Source of the DNA: Myoxocephalus aenaeus
Lineage: Eukaryota; Chordata; Actinopteri; Perciformes; Cottidae
DNA: 64,000 nucleotides
Direction: 5' to 3'
Assembly: GCA_038501785.1 (NCBI GenBank)
Contig: JBAMJR010000272.1
Span: 1,164,501 to 1,228,500 of the forward strand
Each line of letters begins with the position of its first letter. The stretch's first letter is position 1. The notes below the pieces were generated by a model, which was not told where the DNA came from, ran no database searches, and saw only the letters and a list, made by a program, of their open reading frames with translations. Positions 12,002 through 22,057 of this stretch are shown here, piece by piece. The position numbers and the translations under genes are program-made.

Positions 12002-12102
12002 CTTAAAGGCAAACTTGCGGGTGATGTTATCCAAAGGCTCCACTCCTTCGATCCGGAAACTAAGCAATGGCAAACTTCCTAGCACCGTGTCCTCCTTCTC
12101 AT
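12002..12102 (-). CDS. plekha6: plekha6 exon, PH-domain middle
   Basis: A 101-bp minus-strand exon. The acceptor is CTCTTCACAG ending at 12103 after a pyrimidine-rich TTTATTTTTC tract; the donor GTCAGT starts at 12001. It begins with the last two bases of a split Asp codon whose G comes from exon 26534-26462, then reads 33 codons including E-K-E-D-T-V-L-G-S-L-P-L-L-S-F-R-I and ending R-K-F-A-F-K. This is the beta-4 to beta-6 part of a PH domain of the PLEKHA4-7 group. The L-G-S-x-P-L-L-S-F-R and D-N-I-x-R-K wording is closest to my recollection of PLEKHA6. These PH domains bind phosphoinositides at the membrane, and WW-PLEKHA proteins act at cell junctions. The next exon, completing the PH domain, was not found at lower coordinates, so the following intron would exceed 12 kb. 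Confidence 0.85.
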
Positions 12103-12125
12103 CTGTGAAGAGAAAAATAAAGGTG

Positions 12126-12302
12126 AGGAAACATCCTGGAAACAGGGTCCATGATCCAGGGCATGGCTACAACTACTGCATGAGAGGAAACATCCTGGAA
12201 ACAGGGTCCATGATCCAGGGCATGGCTACAACTACTGCATGAGAGGAAACATCCTGGAAACAGGGTCCATGATCCAGGGCATGGCTACAACTACTGCATG
12301 AG
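12126..12302. repeat. 59-bp minisatellite, 3 copies
   Basis: The unit starts AGGAAACATCCTGGAAACAG at 12126, 12185 and 12244, with a degenerate fourth start at 12303. The copies appear identical. The array lies only about 20 bp upstream, in gene orientation, of the plekha6 acceptor, so copy-number change would alter the branch-point region. Confidence 0.9.
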
Positions 12303-12465
12303 AGGAAGCACGTTACAGCCTGAGCCGGCTCGTTCCACCTGCAGGATAAAAGAGAGGAATCCAAGCCGCTCTCCTCCCAGCACACGCTCTGCTCCCACGG
12401 TGACGGCGTCCTAGAATAGATATCCATTATGGTGCGAGGGTCCCTGTGATAAGCAGCGGTAATGG

Positions 12466-12467
<2 letters not shown>

Positions 12468-12498
<31 letters not shown>
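12468..12498. repeat. (CA)15 microsatellite
   Basis: A pure CA run in the large plekha6 intron. Confidence 0.95.
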
Positions 12499-12500
<2 letters not shown>

Positions 12501-12679
12501 GGATCCAGCGGTGATAAATAGGAGCTCTGTAGAAGAAGAGCACCGGTGCTGACTAAATAATGGAAGGAGGCATAAAGATTTCAGCAGTTTGAACACTCCT
12601 CTCTCTGTGACCTCCTACCTCTTATTTCCCGAATGTAGCTCTGCAACGACGCGCTCTCACTGAGTGTGTTTATGTGTGG

Positions 12680-12685
<6 letters not shown>

Positions 12686-12748
<63 letters not shown>
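12686..12748. repeat. (GA)31 microsatellite
   Basis: A pure GA run followed by G-rich AGGGAGGTCTGGGGGAGGGGG. Confidence 0.95.
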
Positions 12749-12749
<1 letters not shown>

Positions 12750-12807
12750 CAGGGAGGTCTGGGGGAGGGGGAAGTGCTTGTGCAATCATACAATACCCTG
12801 ATCCCTG

Positions 12808-12918
<111 letters not shown>

Positions 12919-12999
12919 AGATAATGATCAGCCCATGTGACTCAGTGTTGAAGGAATCTTGGCCCTCAGCCAACTGTACCTGCTGCTCGTCTGCGCCAA

Positions 13000-13000
<1 letters not shown>

Positions 13001-13048
<48 letters not shown>
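13001..13048. repeat. (CA)24 microsatellite
   Basis: A pure CA run about 80 bp after the GT run, in complementary orientation. Confidence 0.97.
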
Positions 13049-13049
<1 letters not shown>

Positions 13050-13632
13050 CAGGTAAATAGAAACACTTCTCATGTTCATGTCTACCACTCACATTTGAAT
13101 GATTTATTGATGTCTCTATATAAATATTGCAACTCTGATGCATATTCTATGCATGTTCATTGTTTCAGTATGTATGTATATATATATATTAGTGCTGTCA
13201 TATTAGCGCGTTATTAATGGCGTTAACGCAAACCAATTTTAACGCCGTCAATTTTATTAACGGCGTTAACGCATTTTAATTTTTCAATTTTTTTTTTTGC
13301 GAGCGCCACGCCGGATGTAGCTCAACCGGAAGCAAAACAATAGGCACGCCGTTTGGGCTTGGAAGCTAGGCTAACGTTACGGTTTAAATGAATGAACGGT
13401 GAGCGCGATACGGCAAAATGAATGATATTCAGTGAACTGAGAACAGGTGCGCGTGCCAGAAGGGAGAAGAGTGAACACATTGAACACAGCAGGAGAGAAC
13501 GCAACGTTAGCCAGCTAGCTAAAGCTCCGGTGGAACATTATTAGCTAACGCTACCGTTTTTGAGGAGGTAGATTTTGAGGTGAGGGGACTGACAAGGCAG
13601 AAGGTAAAGTGGTCCACCGTTCTATCAATAAG

Positions 13633-13824
13633 CAGACCTGCCAACCTGTACGCAATCTGCGTAGCGGATACGCATTTTGACGTCAAAGTACGCTGGTAAA
13701 AATTAATCTAAAAGTAATTTTAGACTAATTGACCAGCACACATTATATGCAATGCAATATAATGCATGACGAGTATTTAATGACTTATCAATATATAGGT
13801 TATATATCAAGGTTGGCAGGTCTG
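13633..13824. mobile_element. 192-bp nested MITE
   Basis: Exact 15-bp terminal inverted repeats CAGACCTGCCAACCT, flanked on each side by the direct repeat AATAAG (13627-13632 and 13825-13830). It is a non-autonomous, non-coding element inserted in the hAT element around it. The TIR style is hAT-like, but the visible duplication is 6 bp, not 8. Confidence 0.8.
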
Positions 13825-13921
13825 AATAAGGCTAAACTAGAAGTTAACACCAATACAAACATTATTTGTGCAGAATGAGTGTGTTAGGGGAGAAGGATGC
13901 AGCCATTGTTAAACAGCTGGA

Positions 13922-14128
13922 TTGAAATGCAGCTGGAACTGGTCGTGGCTAAAACTGGAAGGCAAGGTCTCAATAAAAGGGCAAGAGGTGTCCTTTCATC
14001 TAGGAGATGTATTCTCCAAAATCAACAGGCAGGGATTCGCCAGATGCATTCTCTGCATCAAAGATATAAATGATGCTAACAAAGGCAGCCATGCTCTCCC
14101 TTACCACATTGTGCCTCATATACTGTAA
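13922..14128 (+). pseudogene. Zinc-finger-like fragment inside hAT
   Basis: A 68-residue open frame containing V-S-F-H-L-G-D-V-F-S-K-I, then A-R-C-I-L-C-I-K-D-I-N and a later H-x-L-P-Y-H. The C-x2-C ... H spacing resembles a degenerate BED-type finger, which hAT transposases carry at their N-terminus. No downstream transposase catalytic region was recognised, so I treat it as a relic. Confidence 0.35.
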
Positions 14129-14630
14129 ATGTTAGACCAGTGACAGGCTGGCATGAAATGGCTTGCATAATACTTAGTAAGGAGGCCATAATAATGTTTG
14201 ACTCATGGCTGAAGTTAAGTTTCTCCAGCTCTCCCCAGGTTGGCAAAAAAAGCATCTCAAAATGCATCAGATTGATGCTTTAAAATATGGAATATTTAAA
14301 TGTTTCTTACGGGGGAGCATGCCCCCGGACCCCCTAGAGGGGTAATATCCTTCTCACCTTTTTCACCCCTGACCCGTTTTCATGCCTGGTGCACTCTATC
14401 ATTTTATTTTGTAAACCCTTGTTTACCTGAAATGTGCAGTGATTTTATTTTGTACCGCCCTGTTTGGCAGTTGTTTTTCAATAAAATAAAGCAAGCCAAT
14501 CCACTTTTTCATGTTGATAAGAGCATTAAAATGCAAAAAAAAAAAATTGCGATTAATCGCGATTAATCGCGAGTTAACTATGACATAAATGCGATTAATC
14601 GCGATTAAATATTTTAATCGTTTGACAGCA

Positions 14631-14634
<4 letters not shown>

Positions 14635-14682
<48 letters not shown>
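14635..14682. repeat. (TA)n microsatellite
   Basis: TA run split from the TA run at 13175-13188 by the hAT element; both halves were probably one tract before insertion. Confidence 0.9.
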
Positions 14683-14688
<6 letters not shown>

Positions 14689-15039
14689 CATAATGAAACT
14701 ATGAACATGCATTCAGTACACTCTGTGATGATATGACATGTGGGGATAAATACTTAATAATGATTTACATGTTTTGGGGATTTTCACAGGGGAAATTATT
14801 CAAAAGGATCTAGACCTCTTTTCCCTGTTTGAATCGTCGTAGGAACCCCAAATTAATTCCAATATTTTATTATTTAGTTTACAGTTTATTTATATGTATT
14901 TTTTCATCAACGCCTTGGGAAAAAAATTATATCTGCAAAAATAAATCACTTTTAAAATATATTTTGATCATAACTATGAACATCCAGCATGAGTATGAGC
15001 AAGGTGGATCAAGAAGCTCCCAGAGTCAGTTGAGGGCTT

Positions 15040-16205
15040 TGTGTCCATGCAGCTCACCAGGGGGGTGGAAGCAGCAGAGGTGTTTGAGAGGTGTGTTGTA
15101 TGGAGGAGACAGATGGGAGACTAAAGAAACATTTTAGCTCGTTGGCCCTCTCCAGAGAGGCCCCTGGTTGTCTCCCTTCAACCTTGAAGCCAGTTATCTG
15201 CTTCATCCACACCTTCCTCACGTTGTTCTGCTGGAGTTTGGCCTCCAGCTTCCTCCTGTATGAGTCCTTGCCCTCCCTGAGCTTCACCTTCAGGTTGCGC
15301 TGGACTCTCCTGAGCTCATCCCTGTCCCCAGACCTGAAAGCAGCTTTCTTCTTGTTAAGAAGAGCCTTCAGGTCCCTGGTGATCCAGGGCTTGTTGTTGG
15401 GGAAGCAGCGCACAGTCCGGGATGGTATGGTGGTGCAGTCCATCATGCTGTTGATGTCCTCCCCATGTGGTCCACACAGCACATCCCAGTCCGTGGACAC
15501 AAAGCAGTCCTGCAGGGTGTCAATAGCCTCCTGAGACCACCTCCTCACAGTCCTGGTGGTGACAGGCGGCCTCTGCACCAGAGGAGCATACTTTGAGGTT
15601 AATAGGACCACGTTGTGATCAGATCTACCAAGAGGGCCGTAGCACTGTATGCATCCATGGCATTAGCATACAGTAGGTCCAGAGTATGATTGTTCCTTGT
15701 GGGGCAGTTAACATACTGGTGAAACGTTGGCAGTGCTCTATGCAGTGTGGTGTGGTTAATGTCTTTAGTAATTGCCTAAAATGCAATGCTGATGGAGGAA
15801 ATCTGCAGATAATATGGACGCATCCCCACGGCTAGAAGTTCAATGTCCGGGCTACAGAAACGTTCCTTCACACACACATTGCACCACCTCTCGTTCACAT
15901 ACACAATCCCACCACCTTTCTTTTTACCGCTCAGTACAACGTCTCGTCCGCCCGAACAGGCCTGCAGCTGGGAACACTGTGGTCCGGGAAATGCGGGTGC
16001 AGCCATGTCTCATTGATGCTGCACTCACGGTACTCCCTCTGCGCCTTTACCAGAGCATCCAGCCCATCGGTCTTATTCTCCTCTTCGCCTTCAACCAAGC
16101 ACCAGCTTTGCAACGTCTCCACAGTTCCTCCGGGATTTCAAGCCTCGCACTGGGCAGCAGCAGCGGTTTACTCAGCGCAATCAGCTGATCGCGAGTTGTA
16201 AACAA
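15040..16205 (-). mobile_element. LINE fragment: endonuclease and linker
   Basis: Read on the minus strand. 16205-15776 encodes pieces of an apurinic-type endonuclease (A-L-V-K-A-Q-R-E-Y-R-E-C; E-T-W-L-H; G-G-G-I-V-Y-V-N-E-R-W-C-N; C-S-P-D-I-E-L-L-A-V-G-M-R-P-Y-Y-L). About 15700-15610 carries the T-L-D-L-L-Y-A-N-A-M-D-A-type segment and S-D-H-N. 15611-15054 is the linker ahead of reverse transcriptase (N-N-K-P-W-I-T-R-D-L-K-A-L-L-N-K-K-K; Q-Q-N-N-V-R-K-V-W). Frames shift between blocks and the RT domain is missing, so it is inactive. The clade is L2/CR1-like as found widely in fish. Confidence 0.85.
15054..15611 (-). pseudogene. LINE ORF2 linker region, open 185 codons
   Basis: The longest intact piece of the LINE above. 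It starts just after the endonuclease with V-Q-R-P-P-V-T-T-R-T-V-R-R-W-S and includes P-H-G-E-D-I-N-S and R-G-T-type basic linker sequence. A Lys/Arg-rich stretch (K-V-K-L-R-E-G-K-D-S-Y-R-R-K-L) follows. It contains no catalytic motif of its own. Confidence 0.75.
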
Positions 16206-16639
16206 TGCCCCCATTCCAATGTGTGTGGCTCTCCGTTACAAAGAGGGGACCAATTTAGATTTGGTTAGGCGTAAGAGAGTCAAGACAGCCTCGGCAGGTG
16301 TCGTTTTTTTTATTGTCACGCACCAATCACCAAGCCAAATTCCTTATAACATACTCGGCTAGTATGAGCATCATCAGGGAGGGCAATTGTCTGAAGAGCA
16401 TTTGTAGATGTCTGATGATGCCTAATACCAATAAAAAAAATAATGACAAAAAAAAATAACATACTCGGCAATAAACCGCTTCTGACTATATATTTATAAA
16501 ACTTTTGTCGACATTTATGTTGTGTGTTATATCTGGGATAATTTTATATCTGGAAGATTTGGATCTTACCTTTAAAGAATGTGTTAAAAGTTTCATATTT
16601 GAGACATTATTGGTGAGGTCATATATTATAGGCTACCAG

Positions 16640-17110
16640 GGTCCTTGCTATGAGCCATTTGGTCTTTGTAACCAAAGTGACGGCGGTATCTATGAAGGAC
16701 CTCAGCATTGCATCTCTGCTCTTTGCAGATAATGTGGTTCTGTTGGCTTCATCAGACAATGACCTCCAGTATGCACTGGGCTGTTTGCACCGTGTGAACT
16801 CAGTCCCCTGGGTCTGAGGATAAGGTTCTCCGCAAGAAAACGGTGGATTGCACCCTCATGGTTGGGTAGTGAATCACTGCACGACCACAAAGCACGGGAG
16901 TTCAAAAGTATCTCGGGATATTGTTCACGGCTGAGGGTTAAACGGAACTTGAGATTGACAGGTGGTTCGGTGTGATGTCATTAGTGATATGACAGTTGAA
17001 TAGGTCCACAATGGTGACAAGAGAGCTGAGCCGAAAGTCAAGTTTTAGAATCGCCAGTCCATCCATCGATCCTCAAATATGGTCAAGACCTTTGGGTAGT
17101 GATTGAAAAA
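16640..17110 (+). mobile_element. Decayed LINE reverse transcriptase fragment
   Basis: Pieces in different frames: S-L-L-F-A-D-N-V-V-L-L-A-S-S-D-N-D-L-Q at about 16705-16770, then W-V-G-type, K-Y-L-G-I-type and L-S-R-K-S-S-F-R-I blocks up to about 17100. These follow the RT palm F-A-D-D segment and downstream region of fish LINE reverse transcriptases. The second catalytic Asp is replaced (FADN) and frames are broken, so it is dead. It is a different lineage from the LINE at 15040. Confidence 0.6.
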
Positions 17111-18006
17111 ATAAGATCAAAGACGCAAGCTGCAAAAAAGTTGCTAATGAGTGGTGGTTACTCTTTTGTCTCAGGTGGATCGGGCATCTGATCAATTGAA
17201 ACAGCGATTTGTTGAGAGATGTGGAGTACGCTTATCATGTCTAAGTGTACTGAAGATATACATAGCTAATCTGGATAGAACATGTATAAAACATATGTAT
17301 TTGGAAGAATCAAAACTGGTTAAATTAGAGTAGTTATCATTTACATCAGATTTGAGCCAAATCAAAGAGAAGAAATATCTAAAGTATCAAATATTTACTA
17401 AACTTCAACACGTTTGTCCTAACAGACACACTCTTGCAAGCACAAGCTGTGCCTTGGAAGACTCAGAGATAGCCCTGTAAACACAACTAGACAACAAAAG
17501 TCCTGTACTGTTTCTCCTCCCCTTGTGCCCATTTTTTGGCCCTTGGTCCCTGCTGGCATAGTGATCACAGTGGTAAACTGCACAGTCACAAATTCCTCCC
17601 TCCATCGCTCCCTCTCTCTAAGCCTTCTTTTCCAAAACACAGCTGGGCCAGGGAGCGACGAGGGGAAGGCTGCAACAAAACAGACGTGATCAGAATAAAA
17701 AGAGATGCCCCCAGAATGGAAGGAATTCACTTCAAAATAAGAATGAAATAAAAAGCATTTTAAGACCATGTTTGTAAAATAATCACAGCCTTGACCTGGA
17801 TTATTTAGTTAAATGGTGACAGAGAAAGGAAGACAAAAAGGACAAAGACCTATGTATTAAATTAGCAACAAAGACAAATACATAATACAGCGATGAATCA
17901 GGAAGAGACTGCTCTGTTGCCTGTTACTCTTATCACAACGTGTTTTCTGTCTACATCTTCTGGAACTGTCCTGGCTTTCTCCACAAGGTTGTTCAAGGCT
18001 GCAATC
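17111..18006. other. Gene-free spacer
   Basis: No exon or named transposon recognised. Open frames on the minus strand at 17405-17769 overlap each other and show no domain. Confidence 0.4.
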
Positions 18007-18017
18007 AGCTCTGAGGT

Positions 18018-18136
18018 GAGGACCGGCAGGAGAACCAACAGATCCCTGAGACCGGACTGGAGTACCAACAGATCCCTGAGACCGGCAGGAGAACCAACAG
18101 ATCCCTGAGACCGGACTGGAGTACCAGCAGATCCCT
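18018..18136. repeat. 29/30-bp minisatellite, left block
   Basis: About four units built on GACCGGACTGGAGTACCAAC or the GGCAGGAGAACC form, each ending AGATCCCT. It is the left part of the array continued at 18457-18966, separated by a LINE insertion. Confidence 0.9.
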
Positions 18137-18456
18137 CACACCCTGGACACAAGCTGTTCCAACTCCTCCCCTCTGGGAGGCGCTACAGAGCACTGTACGC
18201 CAAAACCACCAGACACAGAAACAGCTTCTTCCCACTGGCCGTCACTCTGATGAACAGTTAAACAGACTCTTCATCTGCACTATCTGCACTTTTTTGTTGT
18301 TTTACTACTGTCTTTAATGTCCTTTTTATATTTTTATATTATCTTGTATATTGTGTGTGGAAAAAAGTACGAGAGCCAGTGAAACCGGAGTCAAATTCCA
18401 TGTATGTGAAAATTTACATGGCCATTAAAGCTGATTCGGATTCTGATTCGGATTCT
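18137..18456 (+). mobile_element. 5'-truncated LINE inserted in a VNTR
   Basis: Codes for the RT extreme C-terminus (S-P-L-G-G/P-S-G-R-R-type, Y-A-K-T-T-R-H-R-N-S-F-F-P-L-A-V-T-L-M-N-S), then a stop, a short 3' UTR and the tail AAAGCTGATTCGGATTCTGA. It is flanked by the same variant VNTR unit on both sides (18107-18136 and 18457-18486). Both copies carry ACCAGCAG where other units read ACCAACAG, which is what a target-site duplication of about 30 bp would leave. Confidence 0.8.
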
Positions 18457-18966
18457 GAGACCGGACTGGAGTACCAGCAGATCCCTGAGACCGGCAGGAG
18501 TACCAACAGATCCCTGAGACCGGACTGGAGTACCAACAGATCCCTGAGACCGGACTGGAGTACCAACAGATCCCTGAGACCGGCAGGAGTACCAACAGAT
18601 CCCTGAGACCGGCAGGAGTACCAACAGATCCCTGAGACCGGACTGGAGTACCAACAGATCCCTGAGACCGGCAGGAGTACCAACAGATCCCTGAGACCGG
18701 ACTGGAGTACCAACAGATCCCTGAGACCGGACTGGAGTACCAACAGATCCCTGAGACCGGCAGGAGTACCAACAGATCCCTGAGACCGGACTGGAGTACC
18801 AACAGATCCCTGAGACCGGACTGGAGTACCAACAGATCCCTGAGACCGGCAGGAGTACCAACAGATCCCTGAGACCGGCAGGAGTACCAACAGATCCCTG
18901 AGACCGGCAGGAGTACCAACAGATCCCTGAGACCGGCAGGAGTACCAACAGATCCCTGAGACCGGA
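18457..18966. repeat. 29/30-bp minisatellite, right block
   Basis: About 17 units of two alternating types: 30 bp with GGACTGGAGTACC and 29 bp with GGCAGGAGTACC, each ending CAACAGATCCCT. The order of the two types is irregular. Open frames reading L-R-D-L-L-V-L on the minus strand are repeat artefacts. Confidence 0.95.
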
Positions 18967-19404
18967 GTCATGAGACTGGAATAAGACAGCGCACATGGAT
19001 TTGGATTCGGTGTTGATTTCAAGATCGTAGTCAATGACAACATTGCAGCAACATCAATTTCATAATAACAGGGCCTTGATTTTACAATATTTCAAGATAA
19101 AGATCTCAAGATAATGTTTATGAGATAGATTTATTCATCACTGTACTTAAAAAAATAATTACACTCATCACAATTTCTAGTTGATGGGGCTTCAAGGGCT
19201 CAGAGGTGCTTGTAGATGTGGCCTATGATTAGCACATTGGACTTACTGTCACAATGAATGTTACATGATTAACAGATAATCAATAACTGTTGAATTATGG
19301 CAAGTATCTGATAAGATATTCCTGTATTTATATATAAAATGCATTAACCCTTTGGGGGTGGGGCCCACTTTGAAGCGGTGCCAGATGTTTAAGTTTTTAA
19401 TAAC
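18967..19404. other. Gene-free spacer
   Basis: AT-rich sequence with nothing recognised. Confidence 0.5.
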
Positions 19405-21310
19405 ATCCTATAATAATAATAATAATAATACATTTAATTTATATAGCGCTTTTCCAGATGCTCAAAGACGCTTGACAGAGACAAAACAGTACAAAAGAAA
19501 ACAAAAATATAGAAAGACAATGGAGCAAACAAAACAAACAATCCCAAAAAAAATAAAACAAGAAAAACTGGAGAAGCTGCAACGGAATTAGTCCTGCAGT
19601 GGAGGGTAGGGAGCAGGGGTTAGCAGGTGAAGGGTAGGGAGCAGGGGTTAGCAGGTGAAGGGTAGTGAGCAGGGGTTAGCAGGTGAAGGGTAGGGAACAG
19701 GGGTTAGCAGGTGAAGGGTAGGGAGCAGGGGTTAGCAGGTGAAGGGTAGTGAGCAGGGGTTAGCAGGTGAAGGGTAGGGAACAGGGGTTAGCAGGTGAAG
19801 GGTAGGGAGCAGGGGTTAGCAGGTGAAGGGTAGGGAGCAGGGGTTAGCAGGTGAAGGGTAGGGAGCAGGGGTTAGCAGGTGAAGGGTAGTGAGCAGGGGT
19901 TAGCAGGTGAAGGGTAGGGAGCAGGGGTTAGCAGGTGAAGGGTAGTGAGCAGGGGTTAGCAGGTGAAGGGTAGGGAACAGGGGTTAGCAGGTGAAGGGTA
20001 GGGAGCAGGGGTTAGCAGGTGAAGGGTAGGGAGCAGGGGTTAACAGGTGAAGGGTAGGGAACAGGGGTTAGCAGGTGAAGGGTAGGGAGCAGGGGTTAGC
20101 AGGTGAAGGGTAGGGAACAGGGGTTAGCAGGTGAAGGGTAGTGAGCAGGGGTTAGCAGGTGAAGGGTAGGGAACAGGGGTTAACAGGTGAAGGGTAGGGA
20201 ACAGGGGTTAGCAGGTGAAGGGTAGGGAGCAGGGGTTAGCAGGTGAAGGGTAGGGAACAGGGGTTAGCAGGTGAAGGGTAGGGAGCAGGGGTTAGCAGGT
20301 GAAGGGTAGGGAAAAGGGGTTAGCAGGTGAAGGGTAGGGAGCAGGGGTTAGCAGGTGAAGGGTAGGGAAAAGGGGTTAGCAGGTGAAGGGTAGGGAGCAG
20401 GGGTTAGCAGGTGAAGGGTAGGGAGCAGGGGTTAACAGGTGAAGGGTAGGGAGCAGGAGTTAGCAGGTGAAGGGTAGGGAAAAGGGGTTAGCAGGTGAAG
20501 GGTAGGGAGCAGGGGTTAGCAGGTGAAGGGTAGGGAGCAGGGGTTAGCAGGTGAAGGGTAGGGAGCAGGGGTTAGCATGTGAAGGGTAGGGAACAGGGGT
20601 TAGCAGGTGAAGGGTAGGGAACAGGGGTTAGCAGGTGAAGGGTAGGGAGCAGGGGTTAACAGGTGAAGGGTAGGGAACAGGGGTTAGCAGGTGAAGGGTA
20701 GTGAGCAGGGGTTAGCAGGTGAAGGGTAGGGAGCAGGAGTTAGCAGGTGAAGGGTAGGGAGCAGGAGTTAGCAGGTGAAGGGTAGGGAGCAGGGGTTAGC
20801 AGGTGAAGGGTAGGGAGCAGGAGTTAGCAGGTGAAGGGTAGGGAGCAGGAGTTAGCAGGTGAAGGGTAGGGAAAAGGGGTTAGCAGGTGAAGGGTAGGGA
20901 GCAGGGGTTAGCAGGTGAAGGGTAGGGAGCAGGGGTTAACAGGTGAAGGGTAGGGAGCAGGGGTTAGCAGGTGAAGGGTAGGGAGCAGGGGTTAACAGGT
21001 GAAGGGTAGGGAACAGGGGTTAGCAGGTGAAGGGTAGGGAGCAGGGGTTAGCAGGTGAAGGGTAGGGAACAGGGGTTAGCAGGTGAAGGGTAGTGAGCAG
21101 GAGTTAGCAGGTGAAGGGTAGTGAGCAGGAGTTAGCAGGTGAAGGGTAGGGAGCAGGGGTTAGCAGGTGAAGGGTAGGGAGCAGGAGTTAGCAGGTGAAG
21201 GGTAGGGAGCAGGGGTTAACAGGTGAAGGCGAGTTTGAAGAGGTGTGTTTTGAGGGCTTGCTTAAATGACGATAGGGTGGGAGCCTGACGAATGTGGATG
21301 GGGAGGGCGT
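19405..21310. mobile_element. Retroelement 3' region split by an array
   Basis: 19405-19604 begins with an AAT run and the phrase TTTAATTTATATAGCGCTTT, the familiar reverse-oriented 3' end of a fish LINE/SINE-like element. 21229-21310 resumes with GCGAGTTTGAAGAGGTGTGT and GATGGGGAGGGCGTTCC, typical of further inside the same element type. Between them lies a 58-copy array. The downstream end is cut by the piggyBac copy that starts near 21311. A related sequence is present at 46640-47600. Confidence 0.6.
19605..21228. repeat. 28-bp G-rich minisatellite, 58 copies
   Basis: The unit reads GGGTAGGGAGCAGGGGTTAG followed by CAGGTGAA. The span is 1624 bp, exactly 58 x 28, so unit length is strictly conserved. 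Variants are single substitutions (GTGAGC, GGAACA, GGAAAA, GTTAAC, CAGGAG). Each unit plus the next provides four G-runs, so the plus strand could form G-quadruplexes throughout. Confidence 0.95.
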
Positions 21311-22057
21311 TCCTATCTTCGCAATAATACGTCACAGAGATATGGTTTCAAATCTGGCGGATATGGTTTCCACTTCCGCGTCTGAGCATCTAAACATAGG
21401 GTTAGGGGGTTAGGGTTAGGGGGTTAGGGTTAGGGTTAGGGTTAGGGTTAACCCTACCCCGTAGCTAGCTCATGCAGTGTCTGAGCATAGTCAGTGTTGG
21501 ATCTTCCTTACGTGTTGGTGTGTAATCATTACTTTCTATCAGTGAACTCATACTGACTGTATTAATGTATTTTACAGAGTGGATTCAGAGCTGTGAGGGT
21601 CCAGAGGACAACATGCAGCATCACTGCAGCAGCCTCCCTGTCCGTCTGCCTGCCTGAACACATCACCTAGCAGGCCGCAAAGCCAGCCACAGCTCATCAT
21701 CCCCACCATATAATAATACATTTGGTTTTAGACATTTATTGACATGTGTCTACCATTTTATTCATATATTCTACTGCTTTTGTGAACCAAAACCGATATA
21801 CCACCTGAGTAAAGTTATGTTTTCACAAGAAATATGAAAAATCTCCAAAATCAAGATAACATTTTTCAGCTTTAGAGTCATATTTTCTCTTTACACTTGT
21901 GCCTTGGGGCAATGGTGCCTCATTATATAGATAGCTGAGATTGTTCTGTAATTGTTGATATACAACACATGAGTATGTATCATATGCTAGTGACTTTAAA
22001 AAGGGAAATTTAAAAATTATGTAAAATCGAGAAAATGACCACAGACCCCAGTGTTAA
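21311..22057 (+). mobile_element. piggyBac-like deletion derivative
   Basis: From CTTCGCAATAATACG it matches the 49520-50882 element in order: ATATGGTTT, CACTTCCGC, a TTTTACAGAGTGGATTC acceptor-like block, then a sub-terminal region ending GAAAATGACCACAGACCCCA and TTAA (22054-22057). The first coding exon is missing and telomere-type repeats sit in its place (21397-21455). Intron-like and exon-2-like remnants (GAGGACAACATGCAGC) remain. The left end lacks the expected TTAA. Confidence 0.7.
21397..21455. repeat. Interstitial telomeric repeats, TTAGGG type
   Basis: About eight GGTTAG-type repeats, with GGGGG variants in the left half and four perfect TTAGGG units before GGGTTAACCCTACCCC, where the repeat inverts to CCCTA. 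It lies inside the piggyBac derivative. Confidence 0.9.

Larger units (their letters stand above)
13189..14634. mobile_element. hAT element with TIR TTAGTGCTGTCA
   Basis: The left end TTAGTGCTGTCA and right end TGACAGCACTAA are exact inverted repeats. The right side carries inverted GCGATTAATCGCG motifs and the left carries GGCGTTAACGC motifs. The flanks are TATATATA on both sides (13181-13188 and 14635-14642), the 8-bp size expected of hAT; because it lies in a TA microsatellite this is weak support. The interior at 13922-14128 encodes a zinc-finger-like fragment (A-R-C-I-L-C-I-K-D-I-N followed by His) but no catalytic domain. A second small element is nested at 13633-13824. Confidence 0.8.
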
